A DNA stretch of 64,000 bases from Beijerinckiaceae bacterium (GCA_019753285.1 JAIELD010000020.1:62001-126000), one strand, 5' to 3'. Positions 16,901 to 25,954 are shown, counted from the stretch's first letter. Translations and numbers: made by a program. Notes: generated from the letters alone by a model not told the origin.

Positions 16901-18658
16901 CTAACTCCGGCTCTTCAAAAACGCCTCATGCTCGGCGATGAGATCGCCGGACAGCCCTTTTTTGATCAGCGCGACCGTCTTGTCGACGCCGTAGATCGCG
17001 GTGAAAGAGCCGAAGCGCGGACCTTTCTTCTCGCCGAGCAGAATTTCATAGAGCGTGTTGAACCATGCGTTCGACACGCCCGGCCGCTCCGGCGTCGCCC
17101 CTTTGGCGTTCATGTCCTGATAGCGCGGAATGGCGCGCGCGACATCGTAGAGCGCAGCCTGAATTTCTTCGCCGGCTGCGCCGTCCGGCAGGCTCTCGAG
17201 CTTGGCGGCGAGCGCTGCGAGCGCCTCGCGTTCTTCGAGGTCAGGCGCGCGGTAGCTCTTGTTCGGCTTCACGAAATCCTGGAAATAGCGGATCGCGTAG
17301 CCGACCATGGCGTCGAGCTTGGGATGCGTTTCCGGCGACGTGCCGGGCGCGTAATTGCGCAGGAAGCCCCACAGCACCTCCTTCGTCTCGGCATTGGCCG
17401 CGGCGACGAGGTTGAGCAGCATCGTGAATGTAATGGCGGCGCGCGTCTGGTTGTCGTCGGCCGAGGCGATCGCTTCCGGCTCCGGCGGATGGCCGCCATG
17501 GATGTGCCAGACCGGGTTGCCGAGCTGGGATTTCAAATCCTGGCGCCGGAAGCCGTCGAGAAACTGGAGATACTCGTCCATGGCGCGCGGAATGACGTCG
17601 AAGTAGAGTTTCTTCGCCTCGCGCGGCTTGTGGTACATGTAGAGCGACAGGCTTTCCGGGCTTGCATAGGTCAGCCACTCGTCGATCGTCAGGCCGTTGC
17701 CCTTCGACTTCGAAATTTTCTGTCCGTTCTCGTCGAGGAACAGCTCATAGTTGAAGCCTTCCGGCGCCTGTCCGCCAAGCGCCCGCGTGATCTCGCCGGA
17801 CAGCTTGACACTGTCGATGAGGTCTTTGCCGGCCATCTCGTAATCGACCTCGAGGGCGAACCAGCGCATCGCCCAATCCGGCTTCCATTGCAGCTTGCAG
17901 TGCCCGCCGGTCACCGGCGTCTCAAATCGCTCGCCGCTCGTAGGGTCCCGCCAGACGAGGGTCGCCGTATCGCGCCTGATCTCGTCGATCGGCACCTGCA
18001 TGACGATGCGCGTACGCGGATGGATCGGCAGGAACGGCGAATACGTGGAGGCGCGCTCGGCTCGGAGCGATGGCAGCATGATCGCCATCACCGCGTCGTA
18101 GCGCTCCATCACGCGCGTCAGCGCGGCGTCGAAGCGGCCGCTTTGATAGCACGCGGTCGATGACAGAAACTCATAATCGAAGCCGAACTGGTCGAGGAAG
18201 CTCTTGAGCCGCGCATTGTTATGCGCGCCGAAGCTTTCATGGGTGCCGAACGGGTCTGGCACCTCGGTCAAAGGCTTGCCGAGATTGGCCCTGAGCAGCT
18301 CGGCATTGGGCACGTTGTCCGGCACCTTGCGCAGCCCGTCGAGGTCGTCCGAGAAGGCGACGAGCCGCGTCGGGATGGCGTCCCCGGTCAGGGTGCGGAA
18401 GGCGTGCCGCACCATGGTGGTGCGCGCCACCTCGCCGAAGGTGCCGATATGCGGCAGGCCGGACGGTCCATAGCCGGTCTCGAACACGGCCTCGGTCTTG
18501 CCCGTCTTCTTGAGACGCGCCACCACCTTGCGCGCTTCCTCGAACGGCCAGGCCGGCGAGACCCTGGCGATTTCGACGAGGGCGGGATCGAGCGAGGTCA
18601 GATCGTGGGACATCAGATCTTGGGACATGGGACCAGCGGACATGGGATCAACGGACAT
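16901..18658 (-). CDS. lysK: Lysyl-tRNA synthetase, class I
   Basis: Charges tRNA-Lys in the cytoplasm. The class I type is found in archaea and most alphaproteobacteria. In the 585-aa protein the HIGH-like motif is HIGTF (residues 70-74) and the KMSKS-like motif is KISKSKG (314-320). The first 25 residues are five copies of an MSxDP-like pentapeptide ([25 protein letters not shown]) encoded by a 15-bp tandem repeat, so four in-frame ATGs lie 15 bp apart and the real start could be any of them. None has a clear ribosome binding site. The conserved enzyme begins near residue 30. Confidence 0.95.
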   Translation of the reverse strand: MSVDPMSAGPMSQDLMSHDLTSLDPALVEIARVSPAWPFEEARKVVARLKKTGKTEAVFETGYGPSGLPHIGTFGEVARTTMVRHAFRTLTGDAIPTRLVAFSDDLDGLRKVPDNVPNAELLRANLGKPLTEVPDPFGTHESFGAHNNARLKSFLDQFGFDYEFLSSTACYQSGRFDAALTRVMERYDAVMAIMLPSLRAERASTYSPFLPIHPRTRIVMQVPIDEIRRDTATLVWRDPTSGERFETPVTGGHCKLQWKPDWAMRWFALEVDYEMAGKDLIDSVKLSGEITRALGGQAPEGFNYELFLDENGQKISKSKGNGLTIDEWLTYASPESLSLYMYHKPREAKKLYFDVIPRAMDEYLQFLDGFRRQDLKSQLGNPVWHIHGGHPPEPEAIASADDNQTRAAITFTMLLNLVAAANAETKEVLWGFLRNYAPGTSPETHPKLDAMVGYAIRYFQDFVKPNKSYRAPDLEEREALAALAAKLESLPDGAAGEEIQAALYDVARAIPRYQDMNAKGATPERPGVSNAWFNTLYEILLGEKKGPRFGSFTAIYGVDKTVALIKKGLSGDLIAEHEAFLKSRS

Positions 18659-18680
18659 GGGATCGACGGACTTGGAAACG
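18606..18680. repeat. 15-bp tandem repeat at the 5' end of lysK
   Basis: Five diverged 15-bp units run from 18606 to 18680; the two best-matched are GCGGACATGGGATCA and ACGGACATGGGATCG. Because the unit is a multiple of three, it encodes a pentapeptide repeat and keeps the lysK frame open whatever the copy number. Four units fall inside the annotated coding sequence and part of the fifth lies just upstream. Confidence 0.85.
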
Positions 18681-18772
18681 GGCGGAACTTCGTGAAGGGC
18701 GTTCCGCCTTTCGGCATCGACGGCTACGGCGGAGGTTCCCCTTACAGGCGAAGCGCTCCTGCTGCAAACGGG

Positions 18773-19657
18773 TCAGTAAAAGCCGATCGGAAAATATTTG
18801 AGATAGAGCGTCGCATAAGCGCCGTCGCGCGCCAGCTTCAGCAGCGCGTAATCGATCGCCCGCTTCAAAAGGTCCGCGTCCTTGCGCATCGCGATGCCCA
18901 CGCCGTCACCGAAGAAATAGCTCTCCGTGTAGGGTCCACCGACGAAAGCGCAGCAGCCATTCGCCTCGCTGCCGTTGAACCAGAAGGCGAGCCCCACTGC
19001 GTCCGCGAAGATGAGATCGACCTCCTTGCGCATCAAGGCCCTCCGCATCGCGTCCGGATCGGCGAAGACGCGTCGGCTCGCCCTGGGGAAGAACAGCTTC
19101 AGATATTCCTCATGCGCCGAGCGGGCGATGACGCCGACGCTTCTGCCGTCGAGCGAGGCCGGCGTGATCTCGAAGCCCTGGAGCGATACGTTGCCGGCAA
19201 AGCGGGCCGGCGTCTTCAGATAGGGGATCGAGAACGCGACGCGCTGGCGCAGCGCCGGCGTGATGGCGAGCGAGGCGATCACCGCGTCGCCCTGGCTCTG
19301 CTCAAGCGCCGGCAGCAGCGTGTCCCAGCGCCGCGCCTGGATGGTGCAGGGCACCTTGAGCTCCTCGCAGACGAGCCGCGCGAGCTCGACATTGAAGCCG
19401 GTGAGCTGCCCGTCTGGCCCGACGAAATGAAACGGCGGGTAATCGTCGTCCGTCAGGAAGCGGATGGCCCGCAGTGTCGAGAGATCGGGCTTTTCGAGAC
19501 GCGATTGCGCATCGAAGAAATTGGGCACGAACGGCGCGCCGCCGGCGCAAGCCAGCGAAATGCACGCGGTCGCGGACAGCAGAAACGCCGCCAGCAGCCG
19601 CGCGACGATGTTGAAATGAGGGACCGGCGTCTTGGCGGGCGTGCGCGCTTGCGTCAT
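18773..19657 (-). CDS. Periplasmic amino-acid-type solute-binding protein (SBP family 3)
   Basis: A 294-aa extracellular solute-binding protein family 3 member. A signal peptide with hydrophobic core LLAAFLLSATACISLACA precedes the domain, which opens IRFLTDDDYPPFHFVGPDGQLTGFNVELARLVCEELKV in two blocks, the typical pattern for polar amino acid receptors. A ruler-like SLAITPALRQRVAFSIPYLKTP follows. No permease or ATPase gene is adjacent, so it may serve a distant transporter or act as a sensor. It lies 114 bp beyond lysK on the same strand and is divergent from the glycosyltransferase gene. Confidence 0.85.
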   Translation of the reverse strand: MTQARTPAKTPVPHFNIVARLLAAFLLSATACISLACAGGAPFVPNFFDAQSRLEKPDLSTLRAIRFLTDDDYPPFHFVGPDGQLTGFNVELARLVCEELKVPCTIQARRWDTLLPALEQSQGDAVIASLAITPALRQRVAFSIPYLKTPARFAGNVSLQGFEITPASLDGRSVGVIARSAHEEYLKLFFPRASRRVFADPDAMRRALMRKEVDLIFADAVGLAFWFNGSEANGCCAFVGGPYTESYFFGDGVGIAMRKDADLLKRAIDYALLKLARDGAYATLYLKYFPIGFY

Positions 19658-19718
19658 CGAAAATCTTGTGCCTAGCTCATGATCGTGGTGTCGACGAGTT
19701 TAGGCGTTCGGGTGGCGG

Positions 19719-21836
19719 ATGGATAGTTTCGAGGGTGGGGTCCTCGCCGATCATGCTTCACCCGTCCATCCCGGCGTCTGGCTTCCGATTCCTGCCGATG
19801 ATGCGCCCTTCCGCTCGAAAGCGTCACCGCAGCGCGTCTCCCGGGAACTCCTCGTCGCTGCGTTAGGACGCATTCTGGCAAAGCGTCAAGAGCAGCTTGA
19901 CCGCCTGCCGCCCTCAGTCCGCTTTCTCTGGCGTCACGGTGCGCCGATCGCCCGGCTCGAAGCAGCGCATCGTCGAGCGCTGGCGTTAGGAGTCGAAGCG
20001 CGCGACGTGCTGATCGCAAGCGGTTTCGTCGGCGAAAGCGCCTATCTCGACCGCCTCGCCGAGGAGACGGGTTGCCGGCGCGTGACGATGGGCGAGACGC
20101 TGGATACCGCCGAGCCGCTCGCCCTCGTGCTCGATCACGACATGGCGCGCTGCTTCGGCGATGGGGGTCGTGGCACGATCGTCGTGCCGACCATCGGGAT
20201 GGTCGATTGGCTCCTCGCCGGCAATGGATGTTCGGGCCTTCGCCTCGCGACCAGAGCCGAATTCGAAGCGCTCCTGCTCCGCGAGCGACGAAAGGCGATG
20301 CTCGACGAGGCCTGCGGCCTGCGGCTCGCCCGCCAGGGACACCGCTCGGCCAAGACGGGCCTCAGCAGCCGGCAAGCGTTCGGCGGGCTCTTGCTGGCAG
20401 CCGCCTGCGCGGGCATGGCGTTCGCCGGCACGCTGCCTCTTCTGCTGCTGGCGCTGTCCGCCGTATTCATCGCCGGCAACGGCCTTCAGGGCGCGGCGCT
20501 ATTGCGCCATCGAACGAAGCCAAGGCCCATGGCCGCGCTTCAGGATGCCGAGCTTCCCGTCTACACCGTGCTCGTCGCGCTCTATGACGAAACGGCGATC
20601 GTCTCCGATCTGCTGGAGGCGCTCAAAGCAATCGACTATCCGCCGGAAAAGCTCGACATCAAGCTCGTGCTGGAGGCGCATGACCTCAAGACACGCAAGG
20701 CGATCGAGGGGGCCGATCTGCCAGCCCAATTCTCAGTGATCGTCTGTCCGCCGGGCGACATTCGAACGAAGCCGCGCGCCCTCAACATCGCATTGATGCT
20801 GGCGCGCGGAACGCTCGTCACCGTCTTCGACGCCGAGGACGCGCCGAATCCCAATCAGCTTCGGCTGGCGGCCGCGCGTTTTGCGGTCGCGCCGGAGCAT
20901 GTCGGCTGCCTTCAGGCGCCGCTGACGCTCTACAACGCCAATGAAGGGCTGATTCAGGCGATGTTCGCGCTCGAATATGCCGCATTGTTCGACGTCACGA
21001 GAAGCGGATGGTCCAGCCTCGGTCTGCCGATGCCGCTTGGCGGCACCTCCAACCATTTCAGGCTCCAAACGCTCGCCGGCCTCGGAGGCTGGGACGCCCA
21101 TAACGTGACCGAGGACGCCGAACTCGGCCTGCGGCTCGGCACGCTCGGCTACGCCATCGAGATGCTTCCGTCGGAGACAGCCGAGCAGGCGCCGACGTCA
21201 TTTCCGATCTGGTTCAGGCAGCGCCGACGCTGGTCGAAGGGCTGGCTGCAGACGACGATCACCCTCCTGCATGACCCGGTCGCTGCGATCAGGCGCCGTG
21301 GCGCGAAGCGCTTCGGCCTCTCGGTGTTCATCATGGGCAGTACCCTGCTCAATCTCCTGTTCTACCCCGTTGGCATGGCGATGGTTCTGCATCGCCTCAT
21401 CCTTGGTGAACCGCTGTTCGGCGGATCGGCGCTGGAGCGGGCGAGCGATGGCGCAGCCATTCTCGTCATCGCGCTCGGGATCGGGGTCGCCTACGCCACG
21501 GCGCTGCTCGCCATCGTCAAGCGCGACTTGAAGCGTGGCCTTGTCTGCCTGCCGCTGATCCCGGTCTATTATCTTGCGATCAGCGCTGCCTCATGGATCG
21601 CGCTCGTCGATTTCCTGCGCAAGCCTTTCGAGTGGCTGAAGACCGATCATAGGGCCAATCGGAAGGCCGACACGCCGTATCCGAAAAGCGGAACCTCGAA
21701 CGGGGACGTGGCCACTCCGCCTGTGCCGGTTGCGCCGCCATACCGGCGTCTCTTTGCTAGAAACAGATATTCAGAGCTGAAACCGCCATATCGACGAACA
21801 GCGCGGTCCCATAGCGCCACCAAAGCCAGATCGTGA
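19719..21836 (+). CDS. Processive family 2 glycosyltransferase (cellulose synthase-like)
   Basis: A 705-aa membrane glycosyltransferase. Residues 1-200 are soluble and include VLIASGFVGESAYLDRLAEETG, reminiscent of the GspE N-terminal (MshEN-like) domain. Two hydrophobic segments lie around 220-262, then the GT-2 catalytic domain with DAED (371-374), TEDAELG (464-470) and QRRRW (501-505), the D,D,QxxRW set of processive enzymes. Further membrane segments follow at about 520-620. It probably polymerises and exports a polysaccharide. No BcsB or BcsZ partner is nearby. The C-terminal tail is basic and low in complexity. Confidence 0.88.
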   Translation: MDSFEGGVLADHASPVHPGVWLPIPADDAPFRSKASPQRVSRELLVAALGRILAKRQEQLDRLPPSVRFLWRHGAPIARLEAAHRRALALGVEARDVLIASGFVGESAYLDRLAEETGCRRVTMGETLDTAEPLALVLDHDMARCFGDGGRGTIVVPTIGMVDWLLAGNGCSGLRLATRAEFEALLLRERRKAMLDEACGLRLARQGHRSAKTGLSSRQAFGGLLLAAACAGMAFAGTLPLLLLALSAVFIAGNGLQGAALLRHRTKPRPMAALQDAELPVYTVLVALYDETAIVSDLLEALKAIDYPPEKLDIKLVLEAHDLKTRKAIEGADLPAQFSVIVCPPGDIRTKPRALNIALMLARGTLVTVFDAEDAPNPNQLRLAAARFAVAPEHVGCLQAPLTLYNANEGLIQAMFALEYAALFDVTRSGWSSLGLPMPLGGTSNHFRLQTLAGLGGWDAHNVTEDAELGLRLGTLGYAIEMLPSETAEQAPTSFPIWFRQRRRWSKGWLQTTITLLHDPVAAIRRRGAKRFGLSVFIMGSTLLNLLFYPVGMAMVLHRLILGEPLFGGSALERASDGAAILVIALGIGVAYATALLAIVKRDLKRGLVCLPLIPVYYLAISAASWIALVDFLRKPFEWLKTDHRANRKADTPYPKSGTSNGDVATPPVPVAPPYRRLFARNRYSELKPPYRRTARSHSATKARS

Positions 21837-21945
21837 AGAGCGCGATGACGGCGAAGCCGGTTATGGCGGCGACGAGATAGGCGGGAAAAGCGGGCGCTGC
21901 CGTGCGGGCGGTGCCTCGAGAAGGCAATGGCTGTGTCGCGGGCAT
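21757..21945 (-). CDS. Small single-span membrane protein
   Basis: A 62-aa open frame with a proline/threonine-rich N-terminus and one hydrophobic helix (about residues 22-43, YLVAAITGFAVIALFTIWLW), ending VSALNICF. AAGGAAG lies 5 bp before the chosen ATG at 21945. Its last 80 bp overlap the 3' end of the glycosyltransferase gene on the other strand. I do not recognise a family. The good ribosome binding site and membrane helix support it; the overlap is the main doubt. Confidence 0.45.
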   Translation of the reverse strand: MPATQPLPSRGTARTAAPAFPAYLVAAITGFAVIALFTIWLWWRYGTALFVDMAVSALNICF

Positions 21946-22012
21946 GGCGTCTTCCTTCATGCGGCCATTAGTTTCGCATGAGCGTCGCGCCAAGTCGAGC
22001 CGTTGGCCCGAT

Positions 22013-22092
22013 CTTGCCAGTTCCCGATCTTGCCAGTTCCCGATCTTGCCAATTCCCGGTCTTGCCAGTTCCCAGCCTTGCCAGTTCCCAGC
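22013..22092. repeat. 16-bp tandem repeat downstream of the ccdA-like gene
   Basis: Five units of 16 bp, consensus CTTGCCAGTTCCCGAT, run head to tail with one to three changes each, and a partial sixth follows. The array ends 4 bp from the stop codon of the CcdA-like gene. The unit length is not a multiple of three and I see no coding use. It could be a variable-number minisatellite or act on the 3' end of the ccdA mRNA. Confidence 0.9.
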
Positions 22093-22096
22093 CTTG

Positions 22097-22813
22097 CTAA
22101 AACCGCGTCGTCAAATCGGTGAGCCAGGCTGGTGAATGCTCGACGAGCGCGGCCTCGACCGTTTTGTCAAACCCCGAAAGGATCATCACGGCGATCACCA
22201 CCAGAAGAGCGCCGAGCGCCGTTTTGAGGCTCTTGCCGGCTGAAAGAAGGCTGTCGCGGGACCGCATGAGCGTTTCACGGGAGAGAAAGCCGAGAATGAT
22301 CAGGGGAATGCCAGCCCCGACGCCGAAGAACAGCATGGTGAGCGCGACCTGCCCGAGGTTTTCTCCCTGCGCCGCAAGCACGGAGGCGGCACCCAGCGTC
22401 GGGCCGACGCACGGGCTCCAGACCGCGCCGAGCAGAAGCCCGACCGCGAATTGGCCGCCGAGTCCGTCCGACCTCAGCCCGCCGAACCGTTGCTCGGTCC
22501 AGTCGGAGATCGGGCCGCCGGCCGTGGCAAAGCGCATCTGAAGCGTCGAACTCATCAGGACAACGCCGATCGCCGCCATGACGAGCGCGGCGAGCGTGCG
22601 GAACACCTTGGCGTCGAGGCCGATCGAAAAGCCGATCGTAGCGATGAAAAGCCCGATGGCGACGAAGGACAGGGCCAGTCCGGCGGCAAGCGCCACAGGG
22701 CCGGCGCGGTGCTGCGCGATGGCGGTGCCAAGAACGATCGGCAGCAGCGGCAGCACGCAGGGTGAGAGCGTCGACAGCAGCCCCGCAAGGAGCGCGAGAA
22801 AGAGCCCGCTCAC
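22097..22813 (-). CDS. CcdA/DsbD-type cytochrome c biogenesis transmembrane protein
   Basis: A 238-aa membrane protein with six predicted hydrophobic segments. The paired conserved cysteines are seen in LSTLSPCVLPLLP (residue 19) and GAVWSPCVGPTLGAAS; such cysteines relay electrons from cytoplasmic thioredoxin across the inner membrane. The gene follows a periplasmic thioredoxin-like gene by 13 bp, so the pair forms a disulfide-reducing module. It may feed cytochrome c maturation or protect periplasmic thiols; the window has no other cytochrome c maturation genes. Confidence 0.92.
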   Translation of the reverse strand: MSGLFLALLAGLLSTLSPCVLPLLPIVLGTAIAQHRAGPVALAAGLALSFVAIGLFIATIGFSIGLDAKVFRTLAALVMAAIGVVLMSSTLQMRFATAGGPISDWTEQRFGGLRSDGLGGQFAVGLLLGAVWSPCVGPTLGAASVLAAQGENLGQVALTMLFFGVGAGIPLIILGFLSRETLMRSRDSLLSAGKSLKTALGALLVVIAVMILSGFDKTVEAALVEHSPAWLTDLTTRF

Positions 22814-22826
22814 CGCCGCCGGCCGT

Positions 22827-23213
22827 TCAGATAGCCGAGTTCAACTGTGCGGCGATCGCGTCCTTGCGCGTCTCGCCCACCGTGCGGCTCGTTTCCTTCG
22901 CGCCCTTGAAGGTGATCAGCGTCGATTGCGAGCGGGCGTTGAAGCCGCGCACCACATCGGTCTGGTTGTCGAAATCAACCTCCAGCACCACGAGGTCCTT
23001 GAATTCGGGCTTTGCGCTCAACTCGTTGAGAATCGGCTTCTGCGCCTTGCAGGTCGGGCACCATGGCGCGGTGATTTCGACGAGAATGGGCTTACCGGCC
23101 TTTTTCGCGGCATCGAAGGCGGCCGGGGTATAGGGCTTGAATTCGGCGGCCGATACGGGCGCGGCAAACATTGCGGCGACGGCTGAGGCGAAAAGGAAGC
23201 GGCGGGTCATCAT
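22827..23213 (-). CDS. Periplasmic thioredoxin-like protein
   Basis: A 128-aa protein with a signal peptide (RRFLFASAVAAMFAAPVSAA, cleavage likely after SAA) and a thioredoxin fold with active site APWCPTCKAQKP. The second half, TLITFKGAKETSRTVGETRKD, has the cis-proline position replaced by threonine-leucine (STL), which is odd for a thioredoxin and worth checking. Two adjacent ATGs (23213 and 23210) are possible starts; an upstream ATG at 23261 lacks a signal-like sequence. It is the probable periplasmic partner of the CcdA-like protein downstream. Confidence 0.88.
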   Translation of the reverse strand: MMTRRFLFASAVAAMFAAPVSAAEFKPYTPAAFDAAKKAGKPILVEITAPWCPTCKAQKPILNELSAKPEFKDLVVLEVDFDNQTDVVRGFNARSQSTLITFKGAKETSRTVGETRKDAIAAQLNSAI

Positions 23214-23329
23214 GCGGCAAGCGATCCTGTGCTGGATTGAACGAAAACCATGCAAGGACATATCAGTTTTTACGGCCTGCGGCCTGTCACGAAGCGGCCA
23301 CGACCGATCACGAAGCCGTGTCGCATGTC

Positions 23330-24115
23330 TCAGGCCTGATCCGCGAGAAGGCCGCGCCGTTCGTTGCGGCGCTGCGAGGCCTCCCGCCGCATCTCATCGC
23401 GGCGGATGTCCTCGATGGTGTCGAAGGTGAAGCGGACATGGTCTGAGGCGGTTTTCTCCGCCCGCTCCGGGTCGCCGGCCAGAACCGCTTCGGCGATCGC
23501 AACGTGCTGGGCGAGCAGGATGTCGCGCACGCCGGCTCGTCGGTACAGCCGCTCCCGATTGTAGAAGACGCCCTTGCGCAGCATGCCGGATATCACGCGC
23601 ATGATGTGCAGGAGGACGACGTTGTGCGAAGCCTCGTAGATGAGGAGGTGGAGATCGGCGTCGGCGTCCGCCTCGGCGCGAGGGTCGTCCGCCTGATGCG
23701 CGAGCGTCAGCGCCGCGAGGCACGAGGTGATGTTGTCGCGGTCGATGTCGGTGAGCCGGCGGGCCGCGAGACGCGCGGCATTCGCCTCCATGATGGTGCG
23801 GTATTCGAAATAATCCGCCGTGACCCGCTGGTCGTCGCTGAAAAGTGCGTCCAGCGGCTCCGCGAAGGGAGCGAGGAAGGGGCTGACAAAGGTCCCGCCC
23901 TTGTTTGTCCCGAGCAGGCCCTTCTGTTCGAGTTTCGCGAGCGCGTCCCGCAGCGAGGGGCGGGAGACGCCGAGCTTGTCGGCAAGGTCGCGCTCGGCGA
24001 CGAGCTTCTCGCCGGGCCTGAGAGCGCCTTCGAGGATCATCTTCTCGATCCGTTCCGCGACGACGTCCGCAATGCGGACCGGCTTGACTGCAAGAGGCTC
24101 GTGCGGAGGCGGCAT
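23330..24115 (-). CDS. FadR-subfamily GntR transcriptional regulator (LldR-like)
   Basis: A 261-aa regulator. The winged helix at residues about 12-78 includes GALRPGEKLVAERDLADKLGVSRPSLRDALAKLEQKGLL; the all-helical FCD effector domain follows, with metal-ligand-type residues in DADLHLLIYEASHN and AQHVAIAEAVLAGD. It is divergent from the lactate dehydrogenase gene lldD, as LldR regulators usually are. Its likely operator is TTGGT-N11-ACCAA at 24178-24198; a sister site lies upstream of glcD. The effector is probably L-lactate or another 2-hydroxy acid (inference from context). Confidence 0.9.
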   Translation of the reverse strand: MPPPHEPLAVKPVRIADVVAERIEKMILEGALRPGEKLVAERDLADKLGVSRPSLRDALAKLEQKGLLGTNKGGTFVSPFLAPFAEPLDALFSDDQRVTADYFEYRTIMEANAARLAARRLTDIDRDNITSCLAALTLAHQADDPRAEADADADLHLLIYEASHNVVLLHIMRVISGMLRKGVFYNRERLYRRAGVRDILLAQHVAIAEAVLAGDPERAEKTASDHVRFTFDTIEDIRRDEMRREASQRRNERRGLLADQA

Positions 24116-24177
24116 GAATGTTCCGATGCGTCAATCGTTGCCCGACCCGTCCGCCTGAGCGAGCAGCGTTGCGGAGC

Positions 24178-24198
24178 TTGGTAAAATAATATAACCAA
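24178..24198. promoter_or_regulatory. Candidate GntR operator upstream of lldD
   Basis: TTGGT and ACCAA arms flank an 11-bp spacer made only of A and T. The site lies midway between the divergent GntR gene (63 bp from its start) and lldD (70 bp from its start). TTGGT/ACCAA half-sites are those of PdhR/LldR/GlcC-type GntR regulators, though their published spacing is commonly shorter. The same core with the same spacing recurs at 60331-60349. Confidence 0.6.
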
Positions 24199-24267
24199 AT
24201 ACTCATCTTTCCAACTGTCTTCGCCGGCTTTTCGCGAGCGCTAGCCGTTCGTGCGTTTCAGGAAGCA

Positions 24268-25440
24268 ATGATAATGGCCACGATCACCAACGTTCAGGAT
24301 CTGCGCAGCCTCGCCAAGCGGCGCATTCCCCGTGCGATCTTCGAATATGCCGATCGCGGCTCCTATGACGAGACCACGCTCAACGCCAACCGCCGCGACC
24401 TTCAGGGCATCAACCTGCGCCAGCGGGTGATGATCGATGTGTCGAACCGCTCCACCGCGACCAAGATCCTCGGCGAGGACGTTGCGATGCCGCTGATCAT
24501 CGCGCCGACCGGCCTCACCGGGCTGTTCCACGGCAATGGCGAGATTCATGGCGCGCGGGCGGCGCAGGCCTTCGGCATCCCCTTCACGCTCAGCACCATG
24601 TCGATCTGCTCGATCGAGGACGTCGCCGCCGCTGTCGAAAAGCCGTTCTGGTTCCAGCTCTACGTGATGCGCGACCGCGCTTTCACCAGAACGCTGATCG
24701 AGCGCGCGATCGCAGCCAAATGTTCGGCGCTCGTGTTGACGCTCGACCTGCAGATCCAGGGCCAGCGCCATCGCGACATCAAGAACGGGCTGGCAGTGCC
24801 GCCCAAGCTCACTCTCGCCAACGCGCTCGACATCATGACCAAGCCCGCCTGGGCGATGAAGGTGCTGATGGGCAAGCGCCGCACCTTCGGCAATCTCGCC
24901 GCCCAGCGCGCAAAATCGGAGAGCATGAACACGTTGTCCCAATGGATCGCCGGTCAGTTCGACCCGTCATTGAGCTGGAAGGATGTCGAATGGGTGCGCA
25001 GCATCTGGCCGGGCAAGCTGATCCTGAAGGGTGTGATCGATCCCGATGACGCGCGCATCGCGGCGGACACCGGTGCCGATGCGGTCATCGTTTCCAATCA
25101 CGGCGGCCGTCAGCTCGACGGGGCGATCTCGTCCATCTCGTCCCTGCCGCCCATCGTGGATGCGATCGGCGACAAGACGGAAATCCTGTTCGATGGCGGC
25201 GTCGTATCGGGCCAGGATGTCATGAAGGCGATCGCGCTTGGCGCGAAGGGCTGCATGATCGGCAAGGCATGGCTCTACGGGCTCGCCGCCATGGGCGAGG
25301 CAGGCGTGACCAGGACGCTGCAGATCATGCAGAAGGAGCTCGACGTCAGCATGGCGCTGACCGGGACGCGAACGATCGCGCAGATCGACCGCTCCGTCCT
25401 GCACATCGAGACGGACGCGATATCCCGCAGAAACTATTGA
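24268..25440 (+). CDS. lldD: FMN-dependent L-lactate dehydrogenase / alpha-hydroxy-acid oxidase
   Basis: A 390-aa member of the FMN alpha-hydroxy-acid dehydrogenase family, which oxidises L-lactate to pyruvate at the membrane with quinone or cytochrome as acceptor. Visible are the N-terminal FEYADRGSYDE, the FMN region PTGLTGLFHGNGE, the catalytic SNHGGRQLDG block (with the His base) and FDGGVVSGQDVMKA near the C-terminus. GGAAG precedes the ATG at 24268; a second ATG two codons on is equally possible. Divergent GntR control fits lactate induction. Related members oxidise glycolate or mandelate, so the substrate is not fully certain. Confidence 0.9.
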   Translation: MIMATITNVQDLRSLAKRRIPRAIFEYADRGSYDETTLNANRRDLQGINLRQRVMIDVSNRSTATKILGEDVAMPLIIAPTGLTGLFHGNGEIHGARAAQAFGIPFTLSTMSICSIEDVAAAVEKPFWFQLYVMRDRAFTRTLIERAIAAKCSALVLTLDLQIQGQRHRDIKNGLAVPPKLTLANALDIMTKPAWAMKVLMGKRRTFGNLAAQRAKSESMNTLSQWIAGQFDPSLSWKDVEWVRSIWPGKLILKGVIDPDDARIAADTGADAVIVSNHGGRQLDGAISSISSLPPIVDAIGDKTEILFDGGVVSGQDVMKAIALGAKGCMIGKAWLYGLAAMGEAGVTRTLQIMQKELDVSMALTGTRTIAQIDRSVLHIETDAISRRNY

Positions 25441-25584
25441 ATTTGCGAGGGGTCTCGCCAACAGGCGGAACATTCAGGCGTCAGGCGGCGTTCTCCTTTC
25501 ATGATGCGATGCAATCCGGTTTCTTGACCGGCGGCGCTCTCAAAAGAGGCTGTTCTGCACCGGCTCTGAAATCGAGGACGAAAA

Positions 25585-25878
25585 ATGAAGAAAACACTGG
25601 CACTGCTGAGCGTCATGGGCGCTCTCCTTCTCACTCCAGTTGCGGCGCATGCGCAGGAGCGGCTGACCAACGGACTGTTGGGCGCGGGCGCGGGCGCGCT
25701 GGTCGGCGGACCTGTGGGAGCTGTCGTCGGCGGTGGCATCGGCTACACGCAGGGCGGACGCATTTCACGCGGTCTCGGCCTCAAGGGCCGCCGCGATTAC
25801 CGCCATTCCCGCCGTTATGACAATCGCGGCTATCGTGGCCGGCAGGTTCGTCGCTACGAGCGACGCTACGAGAATTGA
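25585..25878 (+). CDS. Small exported glycine-zipper protein
   Basis: A 97-aa protein with a clear signal peptide (MKKTLALLSVMGALLLTPVAAHAQ), then a glycine-zipper segment (GAGAGALVGGPVGAVVGGG, residues about 33-51) and a C-terminus rich in arginine and tyrosine (RRDYRHSRRYDN). Such small proteins are common in Hyphomicrobiales and probably reside in the envelope; function unknown. GAGGACGAAAA lies before the ATG. A strong terminator follows 43 bp after the stop. Confidence 0.8.
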   Translation: MKKTLALLSVMGALLLTPVAAHAQERLTNGLLGAGAGALVGGPVGAVVGGGIGYTQGGRISRGLGLKGRRDYRHSRRYDNRGYRGRQVRRYERRYEN

Positions 25879-25921
25879 TCACGCAAGCGATCACATTATC
25901 TCGTTCATAGGCTGACGCGGC

Positions 25922-25949
25922 AAACCCCGATCGATCGATCGGGGTTTTT
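25922..25949. terminator. Bidirectional rho-independent terminator
   Basis: A perfect 26-bp palindrome (25922-25947) built of AAACCCC, three GATC-overlapping steps and GGGGTTT, followed by two more T. It lies between the convergent genes for the glycine-zipper protein and the DNA ligase, where it can end transcription from both sides because both strands end in a T run. Confidence 0.9.
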
Positions 25950-25954
25950 GCGTT

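Noticed and set aside
18221-19675. 484-codon open frame on the plus strand
   Set aside because: Spans the antisense of lysK and the binding-protein gene and crosses the gap between them; such frames are frequent at this GC content.
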